From Campylorhamphus procurvoides (taxonomy: Eukaryota; Chordata; Aves; Passeriformes; Dendrocolaptidae): DNA of 64,000 bases. Position numbers and translations under genes: made by a program. The notes below the pieces were generated by a model. The model was not told where the DNA came from, did not search any database, and saw only the letters and a program-made list of their open reading frames with translations. Shown piece after piece: positions 38,479 through 49,870 of this stretch (within the stretch, counting starts at the first letter, position 1; every line of letters begins with the position of its first letter). The stretch covers positions 1,977,430-2,041,429 of the forward strand of contig WBMV01000298.1 in the NCBI GenBank assembly GCA_013396655.1, written 5' to 3'.

Positions 38479-40044
38479 TAATTTAAAATGAAATATGAAA
38501 GACTCGTGAAGGTCAGGACCTACTGACTCAAGATAAGTTACTTTTCTAAAATGCTTATATGTATTTGGGATTGCAGTGGCAAAGTTGCACATCATACATA
38601 ACAAGCTACCACAGACTTCTCTGCATAATAGTTAACTTGGCAACATGGTACTATCTGCAAATTTAAATATGCAATTTAAAAGAGATTTAAGATATAGCAG
38701 ATGCAAGAAAATGCTGTGACAAATGGTTCTTATTTCTATATTTTAATTTTATAAAATATTCACACAAGAAAAATTATGCATGTTTTAGAAATCTTTTAGG
38801 AGTCTGTGCTCATCATTCCCTTTTTTCCCAGTCAATTTTCAAAATTAAGGGGTTTAGAAAAAGTTCAGAAAAGTGTTAAAAAGTTTTTAGTACTTTTATG
38901 AACTGCACCTGTATCTGGATTTTATGATTCACTAATCTATGTTGCACAATAATGTTACAAAAATCTTTCATCTGTTCATCAAACAGCTTTGACAGATTGA
39001 AAAGAAATAGAGCTTTAAATTGGCTTACCTTGCCTAAATAACTGTATGTGCCTCTGATATTTTCAGAAAGAAAAAATACATAGAATGAAGTTGCATTAAA
39101 CAATGAGCCACAGTTTCAGAAGAATGCTTAGCTTCTTAAAGATATTATCCAATTTGGCTTTTAAAACAAAGAATATTTTAAGAACACAAGTTTATCACTT
39201 TCAGACAAGAAGAAAAAAAAAGTGCTTATCTGAAAACCTGGTTGAAGTGGACTGTATTATTTATTGTTCATTTTCAACTAGATTTCCTTGGAGATTTTTC
39301 ATTCTATGTAAATATTCATGAGTGAATATAGAAGCAAATAAAACAGATAGCTTGAAGAATTCATAAAGAGTTGCAATTAGGAAGCCTGAAGTAGCATTTC
39401 CACCATTCTGACATTGCTTGTCCTTTGCATACATTGCAAATTGGTATGCCATTATGTATGAGTAGTATATGTGAATGCATACACATACATGTATTTCTGT
39501 GATCATAGAATTAAGTATCATACTATCATGTCCATACCTATGGGAGTATTGGCAAATTTCTTAAATTCATGTGCTCTTCTTTGCAAAAAATGTTCCTTGG
39601 CCATAGTTCTTTTGTGTGCCATGTTGACTACTTTGTCTTCATTATGCTGCCATGTGGTTGGAAACTGAAGTAGAATTACTTATCACTTGGTTTTTTGGTT
39701 GTTGGCTGTAGAACTTGTTTGGTTTAACAACTGTGAACACATATATGCTGCTGAGGGGAGATGGTGATACTGGGCTGATATTTGACTAACCAATTGATAA
39801 AGTAAAATGTTTTTATAAATATGTTTCCTTTTATGTTGAATGTCCTTTTGCTCCCATGTTTAAACTGCTGTTTAAAACATCATGTGTTTATTGATTGTGT
39901 AAGATGCCAGGTTGCCTGGGACTGGGTTGACTAGCACAATATTTACTGACTATGAAATGGAAATTTCTAAAGCTGGAAATTAGCTCCACACAGAAGCTAA
40001 TTTTATTTCATGCAGTTTATGTGAACTACTGAATATTATTACCG

Positions 40045-40057
40045 AAAAAAAAAAAAA
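40045..40057 (+). repeat. Poly-A run of 13
   Basis: Uninterrupted A run. Similar 12-base A or T runs occur at 14449-14460 (T), 22813-22824 (A) and 23984-23995 (A). None is preceded by a recognisable retrocopy. Confidence 0.9.
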
Positions 40058-42547
40058 GTGTGGACATTTTTACTGGTTTGTGTTCAGTTTGGAAAAATAT
40101 AGCATACATCCATGAGATTTTCTTTCTCCAAACCTTTCTGGGCAAATGATTTTCTCACTTAGGGAATGAGGTTTTAGAAGAAAAACATTGCAACTTTAAT
40201 AGGTCTCAAGTATCTCTGAGGAATGAGAATATTTTATAACAGATGTATTTAGCATTTTATCAGAAGCTTGTAAAGTCAGATTCGGCAGGCAAAAGCACTG
40301 TTTGATAACCTCAAATTCATTCTATTTTGGGTGTGCTGGTAGTAAGCAAATGTACCAAAGGTATGAGAACTATTACAGTGTATAGTAGGATGTACTGGGC
40401 AGTGTTCTCATCAATAAAATAGATTTAACTGTCCCTTTCTGTAGTATGAATTTCATTGTCGTTTACATTAATTTACTAGAATGATGTTAATTCTTACCTA
40501 CCCTCATGAAAATCTTAAGAAAATAAGGCCCTAACTGGAAATAGGGTAGAGCTGCTTTGTGCCCCAATACTCTACTTTCGAATCAACAAAGACTTTTGGG
40601 GTAACAGCACAACCTTTTCTTCTTATCCTTTGTTCTCATGCATATGTCCTTTTAAGTGTTGGAAATTCAAAGTTTCTAAACTAAGAAACTATTGCCATGG
40701 TTGGCACCAGTTTAATTATCAACACTTCTATAGATGTCTGAAATTGTAGGAGTTCTGGGATAAACTAGAAATAGCTCTTCTTGAGGATTCATCAAAGGTA
40801 ACACTCAAGAATGACCAGAGATCATTGGGAAGAAGAGATAGAAATGGCTTAGGAGAAAGACTCTGAAACTTGCAGATAAATACAAGGTAGAATCCTTCTC
40901 TTAAGGGATCTTGTTGGTTTGGTAAGAGATCCTTTTGGCATTTGATTCTGATAATTGCAAATTACTAGCTCGCAGCTTGGTGCTACCACGTTTATCTCTT
41001 CTAATTTACTATGATGAACAAACCATATTTCTTTTCCTTGAGTCTGAGAAGCCTGGGTACCAAGCACACAGATCTACATAAAGGCTAAAAAAGAAATTTC
41101 CTATAATAGGGTAGGAAAAATCCTCTTGGAGAATTCAGGAGAAGACAGGAGTATAGAAGTATGTGTACACATGGAAAGCACATATCTTTCGGGATTATGG
41201 CAACTTTACTTTTATGTCTTCTGTAGCAGAGCTAAATTTGGAAATTCTATCCCACAGGAAACTTGCGTATTTTAACATTTGCTTTTTTCCTCAAATCAAA
41301 AAGTATTATAATGAAAATTCCAGAAAAATATGAATCCAGAAACATTCTGACTTTCCTTAAATTGAGGCTTTATCTCTCAGCTAAATCAAGAATCATAGAT
41401 GTTTTATCTTTTTGTTCTTTTCAAATTAAGCGACATTTTCCAACAGTGACACCTGATCTCAAAGGGACCAGACTTCAGAAGTCCTGATTAGTGCTCCAAT
41501 ACTGGAGCTGGCGTTGTGTCATACCCACACAGACGTCACAGGTACCACTTTGCATTATGCTATGGGACCCAGTAGTCCTATGTGAAGCCTGGTGATTGCT
41601 CACAGAATCATGGTTTTCCAGGGAGCAGGAAACCATACATGCAGTGCAACTGAGAGAGAGGGAGATTACTCAGTTTTCATATGTGCTATGGCTAGATGCC
41701 AGGTTTTCTTCTTGTGATGTACTATAGAAGGCTATAGAAGACTCTAGGCTTTCTTCATACAAGGAGATGCGCAGATGGTGGATTTGAAGCAGCATTCCTG
41801 AATCACTACAGATAAAAAGGAATATCAGATAAAGACCTGAAAAAATGTCTCACTTGTTTTGCAGTGGAAAATCTGGTCCATCTGGCTGATTTTTTTGAAG
41901 CAAGTATTTTCCTCATCTTTGCAGAAACAAAGACTGAGGATATCGAAACTCTGAGTAACCTCCTTCTCTCTCAGTTGCACTCTTTGCATAGCTTTCTGCT
42001 CCCTGGAAAACCACCATTGTGTAAGCAACCACCAAGCCACCATAATCTAAAGCCTTTACAGTATCAGCACCTCTACACAAGGGTAGCTCCTTCCAGAAGA
42101 GCTCCTTGGTTCCCAACTATTTCTCTAATTTTTAGCTCCTGTCTTGATACCATGTTATAAAAGCCCTCTCATTTCAAAGGCCATTCCTGTGCCTTTGTGA
42201 GGCCTTGGTTAGTGGCTTATTCTGGTGCTGGAAAGATTTCTTTGTGGTCTACACATTTTCTCTAGTCTATGCACTGCACATACACGAATAGACATGATGT
42301 AAGATCATGCTCTGTGGCTATGGATGAGCACACTAATCATGTAGCCTCGGTGAAAGACATACTTAAAATTTCACAGACACTGCTGTATATGGATGAAAAT
42401 GACATGCTGAAGATTTATAATGTATTTCCATGGGTTTGTAAACATGGCCAATATTGTATTACCTGCAGATGGATATTACTCACCATAGTCACTTATACAT
42501 TTTATCTGTAGTTGCTCACACATTTTTAACTCCATGTGAAGCCAAGA

Positions 42548-42625
42548 GCTCATCTAGTGTAAATTGATATGGCCATATTTAAATTAATTGAGCTGTGCTA
42601 ATTTATATTGACTAGAAACTGACCT
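42548..42625. repeat. Old palindromic repeat (MITE-like hairpin)
   Basis: A 62-bp imperfect palindrome runs from CTAGT at 42554 to ACTAG at 42615, centred on TTTAAA at 42578-42583. The left arm contains TAAATTGATATGGC and the right arm GAGCTGTGCTAATTTA. The layout resembles a short palindromic repeat I recall from bird, crocodilian and turtle noncoding DNA, with arms built on GTGTAAAT and ATTTACAC around a GAAGTCAATGG-like centre, followed by a CTGAGGATCTGGCC-like flank (here GAAACTGACC). The hairpin is read directly from the sequence; the family link is from memory and not checked. It encodes no protein. Confidence 0.55.
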
Positions 42626-42644
42626 TCTTACAATTTTAGTTGTT

Positions 42645-42660
42645 AATTGCTAAGGCAATT
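42645..42660. repeat. Short perfect hairpin
   Basis: AATTGC (42645-42650) faces GCAATT (42655-42660) across TAAG. It is just downstream of the palindromic repeat at 42548 and may be part of the same conserved-looking AT-rich stretch. Confidence 0.5.
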
Positions 42661-44559
42661 GCAAATGTTCCTCTTTAGGAAAAGTTCTGACAATAAGATC
42701 AATTCCTTTGTACTTGGAGTTCATGTTGCGTTTGATTAGATTTAAATTAGTTAGACAGAAACTGATTGTATAGACCTGCTTGTTGTTAGTATTCTAATTA
42801 ATGAAAGAATTCTCCTCTGACAATGCATCTTCCCACCTCCCCGAAGGAGGGAAATTGTCCTTACATTTATTGCACTTACATGTATTTTTCCTATCCAAAA
42901 CACGTAAAGCTTTGAGATAGGCAAATAACCAAATCATTTGGCTGGAAAAGCACTTTTCTTGTCTGAGCAAAAGCAAGAATAGCTGCATACTTCCATGGTA
43001 GAACCATATTACATTTAGCTGTGTATATACTAGTTGTTAGAAAACTTGTCCTGAAAAAGTGTCAGCATCTGGCACAGCTTTCCAGAATGGTCTATACTAT
43101 ATATTCTGGCTGCTGGTGAAGTGGACTGACAGCTGATGATACTAACAGCTGGGGAGTGAATTAACTGTAGTACAATCTCAATTCATACTTTTGAGAAATG
43201 GTCCAGGCAATCATTCCCTAAAATAAAAATACTTTGAAAAGGAGCAACTTCTGGCTCCCAGTTAGGACAAATTTATTCAAATATTGTCAAGGCTGAATCA
43301 CTTATATAACCAAAGTATTTATGCAGTTACTGAATGTTAAAAGTATCATATGTGCAGCATACACTTATTAAAACATCAGAAGAAACATGATTTTAAAGTG
43401 AAGGGGATGAAACCTCAGGAGACTTCTTTCCAGCAGTATTTCCAACTTTACAAGATATATTGTGTGACATGCAATTATCATATCACGTGCATCCCATTTT
43501 TACTAGTGTTAAACACTGCAATAAACATGAACACTTTTCATTGCTTAAATGGTTCTAAAGCAAATGTTTTGAAGTTTGTCCATCCTATGTCATTTTAAAG
43601 CAATTGGATATTTCTAACTTAAAATGCTTTTATTGTCTACCATGTTCGACCATATTGTTGCACCATCATTTAGGAGAATTTGGACAACTAAGTTTTTTAG
43701 GTATCCTGGAAAAGGTGTCTTGGAGGCAACTCTTTTAATCAGTAACTTTAGTGTTTTTCTACCAGTGTAAATGAATCTGGTCTACTGAAGAACTGTCAAT
43801 AAATTTCATCAGTTTCATATTTAGCATCCACCCTCTGTAAATGGAAAAACGGCTGACAAAGAAACACATAGGATAAGTACACATATTTGAGAAATATCTT
43901 CAGATCTTTCAACAATTGGACAAGCCATCTACATTTTTCAAAATGCTTGAAGTTTATTGGCATGTGGACTGCTTAGTTGAATGGACAGATGAAAAAGAAT
44001 GGAATATTGTGCAATCACATTGGGCAATTTCTTTCTCCTTATTCCAGGAATGGTCTGGTTAATTAGCATGCTTTAAACACAACATTTGGCTGTCTGATCT
44101 AAGCAGATGTACAATTTGTGCTCTGCTGGTGATCCAGCTACACAACATGCCACACTCCAGTTGCTTTCTGTGTACTGGCAGAAGCATTATATTTACTGCT
44201 ACATTTTTTGTTGTTGTTGAATTTTTACTTTTATCTTATTTTTAAGGAACTTGAATAATTGCATTTTAATACATAGTTATTGTACCTCAGGTGATTTTTC
44301 CAGAGATGATGCCATCAGTGCGACGCAAAAGACCCTTAAGAAAATATAGCTTTGACAGCAAATCCTAGCTATAGGCAAAATCATGCATCAAGGAAGATTC
44401 ATCAGAAAGATTTCATGGATTCTAAACAGACTGATTTGACATAGCAAGGTTTCTGCCTTTCCTAATTTTGAAGAGCTGAAAGATTTTCAAAGTGTTCCAA
44501 GAGGCAGAACATGCCCAATGTGTCCTGACATTGAGGAGCTGTAAAAGATGCACATCTTA

Positions 44560-44630
44560 AATCATAGAGTCTCAAGAATCTAATGGAGATCCCTTCTTCA
44601 AGATTAGACACTAGATTTAACTACAGCAAA
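44560..44630 (-). mobile_element. Possible decayed CR1 3' fragment
   Basis: AAATCATAGAGTCTCAAGAA followed by TCTAATGGAGATCCCTTCTT resembles a reversed CR1 tail with a disrupted octamer repeat. It lies about 230 bp from the clear CR1 copy at 44862, so it could be an older insertion. Weak. Confidence 0.3.
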
Positions 44631-44861
44631 ATTGCATAAGCATCCACCTTCACATGTGTTTGGTGTTCCTCAGAGGGAGCTGGTAGGTGTCCTTTGTACA
44701 GCAGTAGAAAACTGTTGCCTATAACATCATTGACTCAGCTAGTTGATGGGGGTATTTTCTCTTATAAAGATACAAATTTTAAGCTACAAAAAAAAAAGAA
44801 AAGAACATAAAAAACGGGCATTAGAAAGGAAACACTACAGCAATGAGGTTCACAACTAGCA

Positions 44862-46470
44862 GTCACAGAATCACACAAGCACAAATCACAGGATCACAGA
44901 ATGAGAGAGGTTGGAAGGAACAACAGTGGGTCATTTTGCCCAAGCAGGGTCACCCTACAACAGATTGCACAGGATTGCATCCAGACAGTTCCGGAATATC
45001 TCCAGTGAGGGAGACTCCACAACCTCTCAGGGCACTCTTTTCCAGTGCATGGTCACCACGACAGTAAAGAATTTCCTTCTCATATTCTGGTGTAACTTGT
45101 TGTGCATGAGTTTCTACCCATTGCCTCTTGTCTTATTGCTTGGCACCATTGAGAAGAGCCTGGCTCCATTCTCTCAGCACCCACCCTCCCTTCGAATAGT
45201 GATAGACATTGTTAAGTACCCTCTCAATTGTCTCTTCTCGAGGCTGAGCAGGCCTCAGCCTTTCCTTGTAAGGGAGATGTTTCAGGCTGCTAATTATCTT
45301 TTTTATGCTCTGTTGGACCTGCTCCAGGAGCTCCATGTCTCTCTTGTACTGAGGAGCCCAGAATTGAACACAGCACTTCAGATGCACCCTCACTAGGGCT
45401 GAGTAGAGGGGCAGGATCACCTTCCTTGACCTGCTGGCAATGCTCTCCTTAATGCCATCCTGGATACCATTGTCCTTGGCCACAAGGACACACTGCTGGC
45501 TTATGAACAGCTTGCTGTCCACCAGCACCCTCTGGTTCTTCTCAGCAGAGCTGTTTTCTGGCAGGTCAGCCCCCTGTACTGGTGCCTTCGGTTCTTCCCC
45601 CAGCTCAGTAACCAACATTTGTCCCCATTTGAACTTCAGACAGTTTTTCTTTGCCCATCTCTTCAGGTTGTCAAAGTCCCATCCCTCTGGGATATCAGCC
45701 ACTCCTCCCGTCTTTGTGTCATCAGCAAACTTGCTGAAGAGGCATTTGCCTCTCCATCCAAGACACTGACGAATAAATTCAACAATACTAGACCCAGTAT
45801 TGAACCATGGGGGACACCGTTAGTGACAAGTCTCTGACTAGAGCTTGTGTCACTGATTATGATCCTCTGGGATCTGCTGTTCACCTGGTTCTCAACCCAC
45901 CTCACTGTCCACTCATCCAGTTTCCACCTCCTGAGTTTGCCTGTGAGGATGTTGTGAGAGACACCGTGGAAAACCTTGCTAAAGTCAAGGTAGACAGTAT
46001 CCATTGCTCTCCCCTCATCCATACAGAGAGTTGTTCCATCATAGCAGGCAATCAGGTTGGTCAAGCATGATTTACCTTTAGTAAATGCATGATGTAACAG
46101 CTAGTTTTGGTCACCTTCTTGCTGTCCATGTAGATAGAGATGACATCCAGAATGAGGCAGTTCATCACCTTTCCAGGCATTACAGTGAGACTGACTGGCT
46201 GGTAGTTTGTTGGGTCCTCCTTCTTGCCCTTTTTGAAGATTATGGTGATCTCCTTTCTTCCAGTCCTCAGGCACCTCTCCTGATCTCCACAACCTGTCAA
46301 AGATGATAGTGAGCAACCCTGCTATGGTGTCCACCAGCTCTCTCAGAATACATCCCATCAGGATCCCTGGACTTATGCAAGTCAAGTTTGCCTAGGTGTT
46401 CTCTAAACCAGTTCTCCTTGACCAAGGGAAAGTTCTTCAGTCTTGAGGCTGATGGTGACCTTTCTGTATA
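44862..46470 (-). mobile_element. CR1 LINE, 5'-truncated, about 1.6 kb
   Basis: This is a Chicken Repeat 1 non-LTR retrotransposon lying on the minus strand. Its 3' end, at the low-coordinate side, carries the degenerate 8-bp tail typical of CR1, seen on the plus strand as imperfect repeats of AATCACAG from 44862 to 44902, followed by the GAGAGGTTGGAAGGAAC block. Reading the minus strand upward gives reverse-transcriptase segments in the normal CR1 order: a thumb-like C-terminus, FADDT, a YLDFSKVF block, GKKEDPTNYQPVSL and GEVPEDWKKG. The endonuclease domain and 5' UTR are absent, which is the usual 5' truncation from incomplete reverse transcription. The 5' boundary near 46470 is approximate because similarity fades there. 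Several frameshifts make it a dead copy. The family assignment rests on recognised protein and tail motifs; the subfamily is not resolved. Confidence 0.95.
44994..46440 (-). pseudogene. CR1 ORF2 reverse-transcriptase relic
   Basis: This is the coding remnant inside the CR1 copy. ORF2 of CR1 encodes an endonuclease plus reverse transcriptase that copies the element RNA at a nicked chromosomal site. Only the RT part remains, split over several frames. About 46440-46345 reads LVKENWFREHLGKLDLHKS, then a shifted frame gives RLWRSGEVPEDWKKG near 46290. From 46250 the frame reads IFKKGKKEDPTNYQPVSL, and from about 46060 it reads NLIACYDG and VYLDFSKVFHGVSHNILTGK. The longest piece (45750-45133) contains the catalytic FADD box at 45718-45729, then VILPLYSALVRVHLKCCVQF and FWAPQYKRDMELLEQVQ. 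The end of the protein, VVESPSLEIF, lies at 44994-45026 in another frame. The catalytic aspartates persist, but the frameshifts rule out a working enzyme. SKVFHG replaces the usual SKAFDT-type residues in the YLDFS block. Confidence 0.92.
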
Positions 46471-47154
46471 GAAGTCAGACTTTGGTTAGTAATGTATCAT
46501 CTTTGCCACAGAGTTGTTATAACACTTTCATGAACATACCAATAGTGTTATTAATCAAACTGTTTATGTACAGAAAGCCTTTATCCATGATACATTTGTT
46601 TTCTTCTAAAAATTGTCGGTTTTCTTGTGACTGCCATTTCTGTTATCCCAAAAGAGCACCTGCTCATTTTTCTTCTCTTCTTCTTTCAAAAAAGACAACT
46701 ATTACAAAATCAATCACAGTAAGATTAAGGTCATACTTTTTCCAGGCAGTTTAAGAGAGTAAAGTCACATTCTGTACAGAAAAGTCACACACAATACTAT
46801 CAGATCTAGCAGAAGTTACAAAATTTTCTGTCATCTAAAGTAGGGCAAAATTTCTTATGAAATATTTACACAATTAGACTGTTGTTACTGGAATCCCAAG
46901 AAATGTTAGCCACAAGGTTTATCTCCTGAAAAATGATGCCTCTGAATCTTAGGATATAGGAGTAATGTTTTTAGTGTAATTGTTTTCTGTTACCCTGAAA
47001 TAGCACTGTCGTGTTGGACCATAATGGCAACTTATAGAAAGTTTACACTAGACAATATTTTTAGGGGTCAAGATGGCCCCCTTGCATGCCTTATTGCCTG
47101 TGTATGCCTGGGTATCTCTCAGACATAGGGAGAAGTTGCAGAGGAGCAGCAGGA

Positions 47155-47441
47155 GCTCTCTGCTATGACTAAATCCAGCAATGGTTTTAAACTAAAAGAG
47201 GGTTGATTTAGGTTAGTTATTAGGAAGATGTTTATGGTGAAGCTTGTAAAATACTGGAATAAGTTGCCCAGAGAGGTGGTGGATATCCCATCTCTGGAAA
47301 TATTAAGGGTTAGGTTGGATGGGGATCTGAGCAACCTGATCTAGTTGAAGATGTCCCTGCTTGTTGCTGGGGGTTGGACTAGTTGACCTTTAAAGGCCCT
47401 TTCTAACCCAAGCTATTGTCTAATTCAATGATTTTTTGATT
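47155..47441 (+). mobile_element. CR1 LINE 3' end fragment
   Basis: This plus-strand fragment covers the end of CR1 ORF2 and its 3' UTR. Recognisable blocks in order are GATTTAGGTTAGTTATTAGG, then AAGTTGCCCAGAGAGGTGGT (the codons for a LPREVV-type C-terminal motif), then GGTTGGATGGGGATCTGAGC, then GGGGGTTGGACTAGTTGACC, and finally a decayed octamer tail at 47424-47441 (AATTCAATGATTTTTTGATT). Its orientation is opposite to the larger CR1 copy about 650 bp upstream, so the two are separate insertions. It is noncoding and degraded by substitutions. The left edge is approximate. Confidence 0.9.
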
Positions 47442-47750
47442 CCCAAGCTGGCCAGGTTGTCGTGGCCCTGGGGCAGGGTGAGACTGTGGAGTAGTGAAGA
47501 AGCCAGAAGGGGAGCTGGAGACAGTGTGTCATGGCCTTGGGCTTGAGATACACCCTGTCCTGATGCTGCAATGCTTGCCTAGAACAGACATAGCTGATAA
47601 ACAAAAGCAGGCCTATGGATAAACCATCAAGTGTGGACCCTGGCATAAATTCCAAGGACTCTACAGGGAGCAACTGGCATGGAGGCTTGGGAAGAAAAAA
47701 GAGCTTGACTGTTGTCTGCTCAGTCTTGGTCCAAGAAAACAGGGTTTTAT
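47442..47750. other. GC-richer unassigned segment after a CR1 fragment
   Basis: The sequence directly following the CR1 fragment (GCTGGCCAGGTTGTCGTGGC, then CCTGGGGCAGGGTGAGACTG and on) is GC-richer than usual here, and a similar GC-richer stretch (GGGTCAAGATGGCCCCCTTG) precedes the CR1 at about 47065. CR1 may have inserted into an older element. I cannot name it. Confidence 0.25.
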
Positions 47751-49645
47751 ACAATTTAGAAGGGTAAAACTGTAGAGAATGGTTGCACTGGTTTTACCTC
47801 TTGCTTCCAAGAGGAAAACTTTCAGTATAGTCATAAATGTCAGCTCTCTGGGCTAAGCAATAACCTTTTATGTCATCGTAACCCAGTGGCATTTAGAAAG
47901 TTTGTGAGAGAAGTTAGGGACTCAGCCATATATATACACAACAGCTCATATATAAATTCAGTAATTTCTTTGACTTCCTCAATAAGTAGGTATGAGATTT
48001 ATGACTTTCAAGTACTGGTTAGCTAGAGCATGCAGCAGCATGCATGCTGTCCTATGCCAGTGGAGCATGGCATTTCCATCCTTTCACCTTGCATGTTCAC
48101 GTTTGAACTTGTGCTGAGACAGCACTGCAATTGATTCTTGCTTTAAGGATGAATACTGGCATGTGAGTACTGGCTTGTTAGACACTGAAATGAGAACCAC
48201 AGGTTGTTTCTCTATGACAACCAAACATCTGCCTGATGCAATAATAAGCTTTCACTCATGATTTGGGACAGATTTTAATTGAAGGTTAGTAGGAGTTTAA
48301 AAGCCTTTATGTTCCTTTTTGATTTCCCTGTTCCTGTCCATTCAGATCTGAACACAGTTGTGCACTGTGGCAGAGCCTTGAAATACAACCATGTTTTGTG
48401 ATCCCCCTGCAAACAATAGTGATGAGTAGGACTTGTTCATGTGTTGAATGACTTCTGAATGTGGCAGTCTTATGGAAGGTACAAATCACTTTGACACTTA
48501 ATGACCATGTGTTAGTTGCTGATGGTGAGAACTTCATTCCCGTGCAAATCAGTAAGAAAGAAAGGCTTTACCCTGCTAGCTGCTAACCACTCAGCACTTC
48601 TGCAGCAGAAGAATTTCTACAGAGGAATTAGATTCCTTGAAAAATCTGAGTTGCTTTAAAATCAGCAGAGGATGAGGACTGCTAACGTCTTACAGAGCAG
48701 CCAAACGGGAGAAAAAGGTGAAACCAAAAGGTAGATATTCTCTTCCAAATTAATTGTGTATTCACTCATAGAGGAGGGAGCATATTTTATTTCAATAATT
48801 CTTTTTGCTTTTTCTTTATTATAAACCCAGAAATATGGTGTTTTAATAATTGCTAACTTCATCCTCCTAAATGATTTCTAGAGTCAGTTTGATGTCACCT
48901 GTAACTCATTTCTTTGAATGTTAATTGTAATGACAGAGGATAATGTACTGTTGCTTATATATCACATTGGAAGTATGAGCCCTTAATTATTTCTAATAAA
49001 GTATTATTTGCTTGAATAATAAGTGAGCTCTTTTAACCAATGACATTTTCATGCAGATATCCTAAGTGATACAAGAGGTAGAAATAAAACCACTGAAAAT
49101 CAATGGATTCATGAAGGCCCATTCCTGAAGAAAACAGTTATTTCAAGTTGTCTACCAAGTAACTCTCAGGTTTAATAGACTGACTATTAAACTGCAACAG
49201 GGCATACTAAAAACATTATACAGTTCCTGCAAAATTACTTACTAAAGTTGCAGACCCTGGCTACTCTTCTGACTGGCTGCTGCAGGCAGCTTAGGGCCTC
49301 GCAGACTCTGAGCTGTTGGACAGGGAGTTCTCAGGCCTTCCATGGAGAGGTCAGGTTTTATGTGTCCATAGATGTCTGTTTAAGTCCTCTGGCTCCATTC
49401 TCTTCATGCCTTGAGGCTCACTATAGCATTTAGATAGATGCAAATTCGAATTTTATTTTGATGAGGTGTTTCACTCACTTGAGTGACTGCTTGTGAAGCA
49501 GGAAGAAGAAAATTTTATAGGTTAATGAAACCTTGAAAAAAACATATGCCCCTATTTCCTATACATAAAGGCTCCCAAGAAATCTAAGGTCTAAAATATT
49601 GTCTTCCTTGTTCTCTACTGGGACTTTTTCGGTGAAAGATTAGAA

Positions 49646-49673
49646 TTTTTTTCTTTTTTTCTTTCTTTTTCAG
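49646..49673 (+). promoter_or_regulatory. Pyrimidine tract ending in CAG
   Basis: TTTTTTTCTTTTTTTCTTTC then TTTTTCAG gives a second acceptor-like site. The following GACAACAACAAATTTGAAAA stays open for about 20 codons and runs into the CR1 tail at 49731, so any exon here would include transposon sequence. Most likely a simple pyrimidine repeat. Confidence 0.2.
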
Positions 49674-49730
49674 GACAACAACAAATTTGAAAAGACAGGT
49701 TGTCTCATCTTCCTCTCTCTCAGGATCAAT

Positions 49731-49870
49731 TCATAGAATCGTAAAACCACTTAGACTGGAAAAGATCTCCAAGGTCATCGAGTCCAACCTTTGGTGATCA
49801 TTGCCTTGTCAACTAAACCACAGCACTAAGTGCCATGTCCACTTGTTTCTTGACCTGCTCCTTGGCCCAT
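49731..49870 (-). mobile_element. CR1 LINE 3' tail fragment, minus strand
   Basis: On the plus strand this begins with TCATAGAATCGTAAAACCAC, then TTAGACTGGAAAAGATCTCC and AAGGTCATCGAGTCCAACCT, which is the reverse complement of a CR1 3' UTR of the type common in neoavian genomes. The following bases (GTCAACTAAACCACAGCACTAAGTG) fit the next part of that consensus (accepted loosely), and similarity fades by about 49870. It directly follows a long pyrimidine tract at 49646-49671. It is a short, dead, noncoding fragment. Confidence 0.85.

Larger units (their letters stand above)
38479..44559. other. Noncoding sequence with one old repeat
   Basis: AT-rich. It holds the palindromic repeat at 42548 and perhaps a related relic at 43763-43790 (CCAGTGTAAATGAATCTGGT). 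A 98-codon frame at 41864-42160 on the plus strand lacks any motif. Confidence 0.65.

Noticed and set aside
45440..46070. Plus-strand frames of 87-109 codons across the CR1 copy
   Set aside because: They are antisense to the CR1 reverse transcriptase, whose minus-strand reading gives clear RT motifs.
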